A DNA stretch of 30,190 nucleotides from Dehalococcoidia bacterium (GTDB lineage: Bacteria > Chloroflexota > Dehalococcoidia > SZUA-161 > SpSt-899). The translations under genes were made by a program, and so were the position numbers. The notes beneath the pieces were generated by a model, which was not told where the DNA came from, did no database searches, and worked only from the letters and a program-made list of their open reading frames with translations. The stretch lies in NCBI GenBank assembly GCA_023271515.1, contig JALPXQ010000004.1, forward strand, positions 1 through 30,190, given 5' to 3'. Of this stretch, positions 14,131-21,597 are shown in pieces (the first letter of the stretch is position 1; the number at the start of each line of letters is the position of its first letter).

Positions 14131-14931
14131 CTATACCGCGGAAACTATTATATCAATGTCTGCGGTTAAATCATAGCCCGGTATTGATTTCCCGCCGGCG
14201 TCGACTATCTTTCCTTCCGCTACCCTTACCCGGCCTTCACTGAATGCCTTGACGGTGCTCACAATCAGCGGGAGCTCTCGCTTGAGCCCGTGCCGGCGGA
14301 TGAGCTTGAAAAGCTCGAGCTCCTCTCCCTCTGTGGCTCTTATTTCCTCCAGCGACCGCCCGGCCAAATTATTCCAATGCTCGTCGAATGGCTGACCCCT
14401 TATGCTAAATGTGCAGTAGCTTACCGGCGGGCCCTCGTCCAGTTCAGGTGTAACGAGATGCATCATTACCCCCGTCTGCTCAGCCCGGCTTTCAATCAAC
14501 TGCCATATTACTTCTTTCCAGGTGCCCTTGGGTCCATCGGGGGCAGCGGGGTGGAGGTTGATCATCGCATATCTGCGGCACATCTCCTCTCCGACGATGA
14601 GCATGTATCCGGCAAGCACGCAGAGGTCGACGTGAAATCCTTCCAGTCGCCGCATTACCTCGCGGTCGTAGTCGATCCGCCAGCTTAACATAACATCAGG
14701 GCCTCTTTCTGCCCTGAACTTTCGGGAGGAAAAGTACACCAGTGGTATCTCATACGAGTTGACCAGATTGAGAAAGAGGTCGGTCTCTTCAGATTGTCCT
14801 GGTTCCCGGTTGCAGAAGACAAAGGCAATCTCGGCCGGTATCTCGCCGCGCTTAATGCTTTCAGTTATTGCTGTCAGCAGGGCGCGGGAACCGGCACCCC
14901 GCCCGCTGGAAAACCAACCGATCTTATACAT
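14131..14931 (-). CDS. formyltransferase-fold protein (PurN-like)
   Basis: Starting at ATG 14931 the protein has 266 residues and begins MYKIGWFSSGRGAGSRALL, a GART-like N-terminus. The longer frame (to 14988) only adds an unlikely Gly/Pro-rich head, and 14931 overlaps the upstream stop by 8 bases. The formyltransferase catalytic set is present: Asn and His in INLHPA and Asp in TPELDEGPP. The sequence after it, PDGPKGTWKEVIWQL, differs from classical PurN, and the C-terminal ~70 residues are extra. A formyl- or related one-carbon transfer is likely, but the substrate is uncertain. Its neighbour is the GH130-like gene. Confidence 0.8.
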   Translation of the reverse strand: MYKIGWFSSGRGAGSRALLTAITESIKRGEIPAEIAFVFCNREPGQSEETDLFLNLVNSYEIPLVYFSSRKFRAERGPDVMLSWRIDYDREVMRRLEGFHVDLCVLAGYMLIVGEEMCRRYAMINLHPAAPDGPKGTWKEVIWQLIESRAEQTGVMMHLVTPELDEGPPVSYCTFSIRGQPFDEHWNNLAGRSLEEIRATEGEELELFKLIRRHGLKRELPLIVSTVKAFSEGRVRVAEGKIVDAGGKSIPGYDLTADIDIIVSAV

Positions 14932-16147
14932 GGTACCCCTGGGCCTGCAGCCGGGGGGCAGGCCTGCAACGCTCCCACAAATAATCAACCAAACTATCGA
15001 GATTACAGCTCAAAAGGATGATGTACTTGTCGCCTGCTCCGGCATAGAGAATCAGTTTGTTTTCTCTGGAAAGAGCACCTACGGGGAAAATGACGGCCGG
15101 CACATCCACTGGATACTGTTTATTACCACGCAATTCGTAAGGGGCTGAAGGAATGTAGATTGGACCGATTTTCTCCTTTTCGTGTGCGTAGCGCCCGGCC
15201 TCCAAAAGCAGATTCCGGCTCCGGCGGTCATAGATTCGCTGCCAGTGTTCTACATGCCTGGAGGGATTCAGCAATTGATCTATGCCGACTTCAAGTAAAT
15301 CCAGGTGGATATTAGGATAAAAACGGAGCAGCATGTAGTGCCGGCCATTGGCCGGTTCGGAGAAGGGGATGGCATTGCGCGAGTTGAAGGGCTCAACTAT
15401 CCCGTGATAGGTGATATTCACGAAATCCCCGGTTGAGTAGACAGCGATTCGGTCTGCGCCGGCGCCTTTGAAGGGGGCCTTGAGCTTGCCACACCCAACC
15501 AGCAGGTACCTTTGGCCATACTTCACGATACGGATGTCCTCTATCCCATAGGTAAAGTCCAGATGGTCGGTGCCGTCGCCCCGGATGACCGGGTTCTGGA
15601 ATCTGGTGAAACGGACGCCATCCTCGCTCACCAAAGGCCAAATCTCGGAGACATAGTTTTCAAGGCAGGTGCGCTCGATGCCGGTCCTTTCATCGGTGTA
15701 TGTTCCCTCAGAATACCCCTGCTGACATCTTGGCATCAGCATGATCTTATCCTGGAATACTTCAGCCCCGCCGTTGAAGACGGCTCCGGTCTTTAGCTCT
15801 CCTTTCTCGTGCCAGGTAAGTCCGAGGTCTTGAGGCTTCACGATAGGATTGTCCGGGAAGGAGTCCAGCTTGAACATAGTCTCTCCAGCTTCGTAAACTG
15901 TTATCACACGAACCTTCCCCGCCTTGGTTATACGACATACAATGCCGACAGGTCGGCCGTCTAGTGCTGTTCCAACCACTTCGTATTTGCCTTCTTTGGG
16001 CCAAGTTCTCCTGGTTTTGCCTGTAAGGATACCTTCTTCCACATGGTAGATGTCAAAGCCATCGGCAGCAGCTTCATCGTCCGCATGCTCAGTCAAGTAG
16101 TAAAGACCACTACGAACCAGCAATTGAATTTCTCTGATCTTGCTCAA
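14924..16147 (-). CDS. DUF4258 domain fused to GH130-like glycosidase/phosphorylase
   Basis: The frame is 407 residues from a TTG start with GGAGG six bases upstream. Residues 1-86 are a DUF4258 domain (YYLTEHADDEAAADGFDIYHVEEG..., ending VRVITVYE), normally a stand-alone toxin-like protein. From Met91 (ATG 15877, with GGAGAG five bases before it) a GH130 five-bladed propeller begins: MFKLDSFPDNPIVKP, AVFNGGAEVF, GIEDIR (201-206, EDPR in most relatives, with the catalytic Asp). GH130 enzymes cleave or phosphorolyse beta-mannosides. The join looks like a recent deletion between two genes; the GH130 part could still be translated from its own internal start. The last ~12 residues are encoded by a dispersed palindrome. 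Confidence 0.8.
   Translation of the reverse strand: MSKIREIQLLVRSGLYYLTEHADDEAAADGFDIYHVEEGILTGKTRRTWPKEGKYEVVGTALDGRPVGIVCRITKAGKVRVITVYEAGETMFKLDSFPDNPIVKPQDLGLTWHEKGELKTGAVFNGGAEVFQDKIMLMPRCQQGYSEGTYTDERTGIERTCLENYVSEIWPLVSEDGVRFTRFQNPVIRGDGTDHLDFTYGIEDIRIVKYGQRYLLVGCGKLKAPFKGAGADRIAVYSTGDFVNITYHGIVEPFNSRNAIPFSEPANGRHYMLLRFYPNIHLDLLEVGIDQLLNPSRHVEHWQRIYDRRSRNLLLEAGRYAHEKEKIGPIYIPSAPYELRGNKQYPVDVPAVIFPVGALSRENKLILYAGAGDKYIILLSCNLDSLVDYLWERCRPAPRLQAQGYHV
14942..14964. repeat. GC-rich palindrome (dispersed element copy 2)
   Basis: GGCCTGC and GCAGGCC arms flank AGCCGGGGG. It matches the reverse complement of the tig-clpP palindrome at 7661-7682 with few differences. It lies in the 3' end of the GH130-like gene and just upstream of the formyltransferase start. 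Confidence 0.6.
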
Positions 16148-16221
16148 ACATATCCTCCACGCATGTCAGCAAATTGAGGTGGTCATTGATCATTGCGATT
16201 GAATGACCTATTTCGATGCGT

Positions 16222-16395
16222 CTAACAATGAGTATACCGACCAGTATAACACCCTTGATACTCCCGGTTGTCGGTATGAGACACCGGCATACCCTTTGGC
16301 CCCTGATTCAGCACATGGGTGTAGACCATCGTGGTCTTGACATCCTTCTGTCACACAAGCTCCTGCACCGTCCGTATGTTCTAGCCGTCTTCCAT
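16222..16395 (-). pseudogene. integron-type tyrosine recombinase C-terminal relic
   Basis: Read on the - strand from 16395 the frame gives MEDG-stop-NIRTVQELV-stop-QKDVKTTMVYTHVLNQGPKG and ends at TAG 16222-16224. This is the C-terminus of IntI/XerC-like recombinases, which reads IRTVQELLGHKDVKTTMIYTHVLNRG with the catalytic Tyr in YTHV. Two stop codons and the lack of all upstream catalytic Arg boxes mark it as a relic. Confidence 0.75.
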
Positions 16396-16456
16396 CGGCC
16401 TTAATCATCCTGATAATATCACAGACCTTCAGCGCTGGTCAATCCCTTCTGGCATT

Positions 16457-16604
16457 GCAGATAACGTGTCCGCCGTGGACGAAGTTCGCCGTGCTGTCGT
16501 CAGCAAGCCACTTTTCGTCGGCTGCGACGTTTCATTGCCGCGTGATGCTCGTATGGGAGAAAGCGGCGAATTTGGGCGCCAACCGGCAACCGCGTGTTAT
16601 CTGC
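16457..16604. repeat. nested inverted repeat
   Basis: Outer arms GCAGATAAC (16457-16465) and GTTATCTGC (16596-16604) are perfect, and inner arms TTCGCCG (16485-16491) and CGGCGAA (16564-16570) are perfect. Between them CGTCG-GCTG-CGACG can form a further hairpin. The two-step layout recalls integron attC sites, but the gaps of 19 and 25 bases between outer and inner arms are longer than usual. Confidence 0.45.
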
Positions 16605-17014
16605 GGTTGCGGGTCGGTGAACCTCCCCCACCCCGGAGATGATCCACACGAATAGAAATATGCCAAGCCCTTGGGTCTTGTAAACTCCAACCGGCCTGTC
16701 GTCGGATCCAACTTCAGCCCTATGGATTCCAGAGTTTCTACACCGATGACAGTTTGGGCACCCTCGAAGCTAATGCTTATTGAGGGTGCTTCGACCTCTT
16801 CAATCTTGATCGCCACCCCATAGGCTTTGGCCTTGACCTTTTCCCCATTCCCAAGCTCTATCTCAACTTCTCCCACAGGTCCCCAAGCACCCACTCCTTC
16901 CAAAACCTTCTCTGGCAACACCGTGTAAGTGACACCTGTATTAATGAGCACGTTCTTCAACTCTACATCAGCCTTGCTCCCCCTTACCGTCATATCGGTA
17001 TGTAGGTGACCCAT
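16532..17014 (-). CDS. retropepsin-like aspartic protease fold protein with Asp-to-Asn active site
   Basis: The 160-residue frame starts at ATG 17014 behind GGAGGTGGAATA. Residues 1-120 match small bacterial clan-AA (retropepsin-like) proteins: a single VxDTGATYTVLP site, the strand ELGNGEKVKAKAYGV, and the late VIGVETLESIGLKLDPTTGRL. Here the active triad is NTG (Asn25), so proteolysis should be lost. Residues after about 122 come from the nested inverted repeat and look like read-through. It begins 40 bases after the leader-distal end of CRISPR array 1 on the same strand. Confidence 0.75.
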   Translation of the reverse strand: MGHLHTDMTVRGSKADVELKNVLINTGVTYTVLPEKVLEGVGAWGPVGEVEIELGNGEKVKAKAYGVAIKIEEVEAPSISISFEGAQTVIGVETLESIGLKLDPTTGRLEFTRPKGLAYFYSCGSSPGWGRFTDPQPQITRGCRLAPKFAAFSHTSITRQ

Positions 17015-17053
17015 TATTCCACCTCCTCTCTACCTCCTTTCTCTATCCGGAGC

Positions 17054-17324
17054 GTTTCAATCCCCTATAAGTCGGGTCTCCTTTTTACACTTCAAGAGCC
17101 GGCGGAAGCTATGGGCATGACGCCTCCTCCGTTTCAATCCCCTATAAGTCGGGTCTCTCTTTTACACTGTTTACTTACAAACAACAAGGAATCGCCGACA
17201 GAAATGTCCAGTTTCAATCCCCTATAAGTCGGGTCTCCTTTTTACACCACGGGAGAGCCAGAACAGTGGGACTTTCTGCCTGCCATCGTTTCAATCCCCT
17301 ATAAGTCGGGTCTCCTTTTTACAC
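17054..17324 (-). CRISPR. CRISPR array 1: 4 repeats, 3 spacers
   Basis: The 37-bp repeats are at 17054-17090, 17131-17167, 17211-17247 and 17288-17324, with spacers of 40, 43 and 40 bases. On the + strand each begins GTTTCAATCCCCTATAAGTC and ends TTTACAC. In the transcribed (-) direction it starts GTGTAAAA and ends ATTGAAAC, the usual 8-nt crRNA handle sequence. Repeat 2 has CTCTCTTTT where the others have CTCCTTTTT. The leader is at the high-coordinate end, so new spacers enter there. Transcription heads toward the retropepsin-like gene. Confidence 0.97.
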
Positions 17325-17576
17325 CCCTCCTCTCCTCCAGCTTCAACAGTTGAAGCTGGAAAAGCCTTCTGGCGATAATCTCCTTTTGATGTCCCAATTT
17401 TACCATGTTTTTACCACCTTGTCAAGCAAATTTTGGCCGTTTTAGCTTCGATTTTGCCCGGCGATAATCTCAGCTTTGAGGGCTTATTGCCCGAGATAAT
17501 CGCCAGACACTTTGAAGCTATTCTTGCCACTAATTTGCAACATTGGCCCAACACCCCCATTTTCCCCGGATTGTTT
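17325..17576 (-). promoter_or_regulatory. CRISPR leader 1
   Basis: The ~250-base AT-rich leader is nearly identical to leader 2 (28306-28556). On the - strand it contains -35 TTGACA (17425-17420) and -10 TAAAAT (17402-17397) with a 17-base spacer. A perfect 11-bp hairpin at 17337-17359 lies 12 bases from the first repeat. GGCGATAATCTC-type motifs occur at 17371-17382, 17460-17471 and inverted at 17493-17504. It fills the gap between cas6 and array 1. Confidence 0.9.
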
Positions 17577-17587
17577 CTTTTCCAGTA

Positions 17588-18541
17588 TCAGCTTTGCGAT
17601 GTTACATATTCCCCCAATCCAAAACTGGTTCCTTTGCCGATGTGCAGGTATTCCCCCAGTTTAATGAACGGCATAAACTCAGCCAGGTCGCCCTCAAACG
17701 TAATATTCCCCACAAACCCACCAAGTTTCATCTTTGCCTTTTGCCTCGATGAATACCTTTCCCAATCGTACCAGCGCAGATTAGAGTTGATGATCCGAAC
17801 ATTCCTGGCTTTTTCGATAAGTTCTGCATAATCGAGATCGAGCCTTGAATTACAGTGCATCTCCGATAGGAGAGAGATTCTGCGTAAGAGATTCTTGATC
17901 AAAACACAAAAGTTGACCTCAGGTTCGAGCCTTCCCTGATACTTAATCCGAGTAGGGGTAACGAATCTTATGGCAAGCCTCCGGCCGGTATGTCCCGGCG
18001 TTCTTTCAACGACATCCGCAAATCTCTCAACCTGATAGCCATTTGAGAGAAATTTCCTGCAACTCTCGTAAATGGTCTCATAGTGGCCGTTGCTGAAGTC
18101 AGACAAAGCCGCCACCTTTTCCAGAAGATATTTCCCCCTTTCCCTGCCTAGACCTGATCGTCCCAGTTCATCAAAGACAAATACGAAATATGGCAAGTAG
18201 TCTATCCCCTTACCTATCAACACCAGGTTGAAGTTTATGTGGTCATTTCGCCTGGGCCAATTTTGGGATTCATGTGGCGGTTCAATAATAAATGGATGGG
18301 GGTGGTTTGAAGATTTATAGCTCAGGGCTGTTTTCTCACCTGTCGGTGTCTCAAAACAATATGAGTATACGCATCTACCCCTGAGCAGGCAATCCATACA
18401 GTTCCTGTCAGGGCTGATACATACCGTTCGTTTGAAGACATGGCCAAGCCCACCCCTCAGGGTAGAACCAAGATAAGCAGGGAGGCTCACATTTTCCAGC
18501 AGCTTGAGAGAGAATCTGAATTTAGCAAAATAAATGCTCAT
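17588..18541 (-). CDS. cas6: Cas6-family pre-crRNA processing endoribonuclease
   Basis: The 317-residue RAMP-fold protein opens with FRFSLKLLENVSLPAYLGSTLRGGLGH and ends with the Cas6 glycine-rich loop IGKGTSFGLGEY. Cysteines in CMDCLLRGRC (about 48-57) may bind zinc. This matches the Cas6 type common in subtype III systems, which cuts the repeat RNA on the 5' side of the 8-nt handle. Catalytic His/Tyr residues cannot be assigned by eye. It is the last gene of the cas operon and lies directly upstream of leader 1. Confidence 0.85.
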   Translation of the reverse strand: MSIYFAKFRFSLKLLENVSLPAYLGSTLRGGLGHVFKRTVCISPDRNCMDCLLRGRCVYSYCFETPTGEKTALSYKSSNHPHPFIIEPPHESQNWPRRNDHINFNLVLIGKGIDYLPYFVFVFDELGRSGLGRERGKYLLEKVAALSDFSNGHYETIYESCRKFLSNGYQVERFADVVERTPGHTGRRLAIRFVTPTRIKYQGRLEPEVNFCVLIKNLLRRISLLSEMHCNSRLDLDYAELIEKARNVRIINSNLRWYDWERYSSRQKAKMKLGGFVGNITFEGDLAEFMPFIKLGEYLHIGKGTSFGLGEYVTSQS

Positions 18542-18577
18542 CTTTGACTTTGCTGGCTCTTGTAGCTATATTCACCA

Positions 18578-19585
18578 TCATAAAGGCTCGGTAATCGTCT
18601 TCTCTTCCCAGATAACCTGGATCAAGATGCCGATTAGAAGGGCAATGGTGGCGAAGAAAACGATAATCTTTCCGTGAAAGGCAAGGAAAAAAGGGCCCAA
18701 CTTGAGATACCGGACATACCAAAGACCGTCATGGGCGACACTTTCGAAATCTATAAAATGGTGAGAAAACATAATGCAGAATATAGTTGAAAAGAACAGA
18801 CTGGCAGACACACCCCATAAACCGACTTTAAATACTCGTGGAAATAGACTTTTTATTTTCCTGTCCGTCTTAAAGCATTCATAACGGAAATATAGAAGTA
18901 CAAAAATAAATGCACTAAGAAAGATGACCCCAATCTCCCACCAATTTAATCCCAACGCCAGTCTCCAAACCTCCTCAGTCATTATTAGGGGGATGGATCC
19001 AATCAGTATTGCGCAAAGAAGACGCGGAAAAATCAAGTCTACAAAATCAAACTTTCGCCTGTTTTTGAGCTTCCACCACATCTTGAATGCAGTCATCCAA
19101 TCGTATCTCTTTAGGAACCAGATTTTTATTTTTCTCAGGCGAATCTGCCACTCGAGGCTTTTGAAAATATCTTTCAGAGCCCCCTTTTCATCGAACAGGA
19201 TTTCCTTTACCTGCTTTTCGTGGTCTAATTCTTCCTTTTCAAAATAAAAGTCATAGTTTGGGTTTTTTTCTGGATTGACGCATATCTTGAGCCAGTTATA
19301 GAGGGCGGCCTCTTTTTCATTCTTATCCATTTTATCTTGTATATCTTGTATATCTTGTATATCTTGTAATGCTATATCCTTCAACTTCTGCTGTACTTTG
19401 ATATAACTTTCCCACCAATATTCTTTAAGATCCATTCTTTCAATATATACTTTGCATTTAAGGAGCTCAGAAAATTTCGCTTCATTTATACATTTGCCAA
19501 TATGATCGCTTATATGAGGCGACGCCACTTCCTCATGAAAATCAGAGACAGTAGTTTCAAATTTCTGCATTGGGTTTTGTGTCAT
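18578..19585 (-). CDS. four-helix membrane protein of the type III CRISPR locus (candidate effector)
   Basis: The 335-residue protein has a soluble, charged, Trp-rich N-terminal region (1-180) followed by four predicted membrane helices at about 185-203, 215-234, 252-274 and 304-325. A QDIQDIQDIQ tract (74-83) comes from a 9-bp tandem repeat. It has no GMN motif, so it is not CorA, and no nuclease, protease or CARF signature is visible. It begins 14 bases after the CARF gene and precedes cas6 in the same operon. By analogy with known cOA-gated membrane effectors (Cam1, Csx23), it could permeabilise the membrane when signalled. No described family is recognised. Confidence 0.75.
   Translation of the reverse strand: MTQNPMQKFETTVSDFHEEVASPHISDHIGKCINEAKFSELLKCKVYIERMDLKEYWWESYIKVQQKLKDIALQDIQDIQDIQDKMDKNEKEAALYNWLKICVNPEKNPNYDFYFEKEELDHEKQVKEILFDEKGALKDIFKSLEWQIRLRKIKIWFLKRYDWMTAFKMWWKLKNRRKFDFVDLIFPRLLCAILIGSIPLIMTEEVWRLALGLNWWEIGVIFLSAFIFVLLYFRYECFKTDRKIKSLFPRVFKVGLWGVSASLFFSTIFCIMFSHHFIDFESVAHDGLWYVRYLKLGPFFLAFHGKIIVFFATIALLIGILIQVIWEEKTITEPL
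19333..19368. repeat. 9-bp tandem repeat, four perfect copies
   Basis: TATCTTGTA is repeated four times in tandem within the membrane-protein gene. Because the unit is three codons, copy-number change would lengthen the DIQ tract without breaking the frame. Confidence 0.9.
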
Positions 19586-19599
19586 GGCAATAGAGGCAT

Positions 19600-20286
19600 C
19601 TATCCAGGTATCTCGAAAGTACTATTACGTAATTTGTCAAAGCTATAGTAGAATCCAGATGGTGGTGAAACCACAATCAAATCACTGCTTTCCTCATACA
19701 GATATATCAGGGAAATCCCTTTTTCAAAGGCAAGAATTGTTGCAAAGGGAATGGTAGCCTTAAATCCGCCGGTAATATTGAAATATTTCTTATCATATTG
19801 GTTGCTGTCCAGTACTTCTTCCACTACCTTTTTCATACTCTTCAATCCAGCATCTATAAAGCGCTTTGAAATATCTTCGTCTTCTTCTGTTTTTCTTGTC
19901 TTCATTCCGGTTATTACAATTGGCCCAACAACCTTACACCAGCCTAACTTATCTAAGACCTGCCTATTCACTCGGGCGCAGAACTTTCCATCCTCTGTAT
20001 CTGTGGAAAGAAGGGCAATTACATCGTCTGAGGAAAGCCCGAGCTCCTTGCTATTCTTAAAGGCTCTGAGAGAGACTATCTCTGCTGAAAGGAATTTATT
20101 GGGTCGGTCATTAGCGAGAGCTTCTATTATATTTTCAGTGGTTTTAGTTATGATATTAATGTCTTTGGCAGAATCAAGAGGTTTGTCATTAATCAATTCT
20201 TCTTGTATTTCATCCTCAAACTCGTCCGGATAGCATTTGTTGCCTATTATGGATGTGCCAACTGTTGTGATGATTAGTTTAGACAT
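19600..20286 (-). CDS. stand-alone CARF-domain protein (APE2256/TIGR02619-like)
   Basis: The 228-residue protein shows the CARF pattern: N-terminal strand and loop IITTVGTSI (TVGTS at 8-12), LLSTDTEDG (93-100), the late motif NITGGFK (170-176) and IYLYEESSDLIVVSPP. CARF domains bind cyclic oligoadenylates made by Cas10. No HEPN, nuclease or membrane domain follows, so it is either a sensor that passes the signal to a partner, most obviously the membrane protein 14 bases downstream, or a ring nuclease that degrades the messenger. It follows the last cas7 gene by 9 bases. Confidence 0.87.
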   Translation of the reverse strand: MSKLIITTVGTSIIGNKCYPDEFEDEIQEELINDKPLDSAKDINIITKTTENIIEALANDRPNKFLSAEIVSLRAFKNSKELGLSSDDVIALLSTDTEDGKFCARVNRQVLDKLGWCKVVGPIVITGMKTRKTEEDEDISKRFIDAGLKSMKKVVEEVLDSNQYDKKYFNITGGFKATIPFATILAFEKGISLIYLYEESSDLIVVSPPSGFYYSFDKLRNSTFEIPG

Positions 20287-20295
20287 AATACCTCC

Positions 20296-21597
20296 TTACT
20301 TTTTCTTTGCCTTTTTGAGTGCCTCTGCCATTGAACCAAGTCCTTCAGGTCTTGATTTACCCGGTCTCTCTGATTTTTTCTGCTCAGAGTAAGTGATAGT
20401 GCGGCCGCTTCCCTTATCGTCCGGTGAAAATTCACGGCAGGGCGGATGGAGCTTCTTATACCTGGAGAATTCGTCCCTGTGAGAATTACGGATATCCTTT
20501 ATGGGATATCTAATCTCGGTAAAACCTGGACTTATCTTAAGAATACATCTTAAGTCCTGGGGAATCTCACTTGTCCGCCATTTTTTTATTTCATCTTTTC
20601 TCCTATTGAGCTCATCATTCTTAAAGACTTTCTCAGCACACTTATTAATCGAAAGATAACGTTCTTGGCGGAATTCCTTTATCTCAGTTATCTCTATCAC
20701 ACAGCTTCCCAGTCCCAGTGGCTTGCCCATCCCAATTTTGTGCCCCAGCCCGGGCTGAAGTTCAAGGGTGGTCAGGAGAAGAGCATACTCCGTTGAGGTG
20801 AGGTTTTCAAAGGAGATGGTGAATTTAAAGACAGCCTCTTTTTTTACCAGATCTACTTTAATCTGTCCTGAATCTTGAAGTTTATCGTCGTTATGATGAT
20901 AGTAGAACTTTCTTCCCTTTATTTTATTGCCATCCAAATAAAACGCCTCGTGGTGATTCTTGGGATTACTTAAATGTCTGTGGAGATATTTTACTACAAC
21001 AGGATTGATGTTTTTGTTGATGTTGCCATTTTTCTCGCATATACCCAAAAACAGTGCATCTGACAATCGAATTCTACCTTTATAAGAGAAAGATTTCTCT
21101 GTTGTTGGGTCTTCTTTCGCTGTCGTCCCAAAGAGCCGGCAACATATACATAACCCCTTTTTGTCGTCGCAGGAATCTATAAATGCTTCTTCGCGGACAA
21201 GGCTTTTCTGGTTAAATTCCAACCAATCTCTTCCTAGTTCATCATGAATTCTTGTATACTTAACTTTCGAAGAACATGAAGTGCCGACCGGCATCCTGGG
21301 CATAAACCTATACCTGTATTTTCCTGACATCATAGATATACACGAGTTGGAGATTGCCTCCGCAGTTGACCTGAGCATGCCCTTCAATGACGATGCTTGA
21401 ATGCCTAGCTTTCCATTGATTGTAAGCGGTTTCTTCTCTCTATCAGTGTTTTCGGTTATGAAATTACTCAAGAAGGTAATCTCGCATGTGAGCATCCCAT
21501 TAAACTCACCCAGTTTTTCATGAGACCGCCAATTTGTCTCCCTTTGAACATTTCCTTCGTCTATCCCCACAAAATTATAAGGATTAGCAAAACTCAT
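20296..21597 (-). CDS. cas7: Cas7-group RAMP protein (TIGR03986-like), type III-D
   Basis: The 433-residue RAMP protein has the Cas7 helix-loop signature IQASSLKGMLRSTAEA, the zinc knuckle CICCRLFG (150-157), GRIRLSDALFLG and the glycine-rich loop MGKPLGLGSC. A basic tail ends AEALKKAKKK. It resembles the larger TIGR03986 family found at the end of III-D backbones. The loop that carries the target-RNA-cleaving Asp in Csm3 does not show an obvious equivalent, so it may be structural. It overlaps csx19 by 4 bases (ATGA). Confidence 0.85.
   Translation of the reverse strand: MSFANPYNFVGIDEGNVQRETNWRSHEKLGEFNGMLTCEITFLSNFITENTDREKKPLTINGKLGIQASSLKGMLRSTAEAISNSCISMMSGKYRYRFMPRMPVGTSCSSKVKYTRIHDELGRDWLEFNQKSLVREEAFIDSCDDKKGLCICCRLFGTTAKEDPTTEKSFSYKGRIRLSDALFLGICEKNGNINKNINPVVVKYLHRHLSNPKNHHEAFYLDGNKIKGRKFYYHHNDDKLQDSGQIKVDLVKKEAVFKFTISFENLTSTEYALLLTTLELQPGLGHKIGMGKPLGLGSCVIEITEIKEFRQERYLSINKCAEKVFKNDELNRRKDEIKKWRTSEIPQDLRCILKISPGFTEIRYPIKDIRNSHRDEFSRYKKLHPPCREFSPDDKGSGRTITYSEQKKSERPGKSRPEGLGSMAEALKKAKKK

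Noticed and set aside
14932..14988. Longer N-terminus for the formyltransferase
   Set aside because: The extra 19 residues come from the GC-rich palindrome region and the family begins at MYKIGWFSSGRG; 14931 also gives a typical 8-base overlap.
17433..17831. 132-codon + strand ORF across leader 1 and the end of cas6
   Set aside because: It runs antisense to cas6 and through the leader; the equivalent frame in leader 2 (28413-28655) reflects leader duplication, not protein conservation.
18578..19585. CorA-type type III effector
   Set aside because: There are four helices and no GMN motif; CorA has two helices ending with that motif.
19600..20286. Csm6/Csx1 RNase
   Set aside because: The protein ends after the CARF domain; no HEPN RxxxxH motif or space for one.
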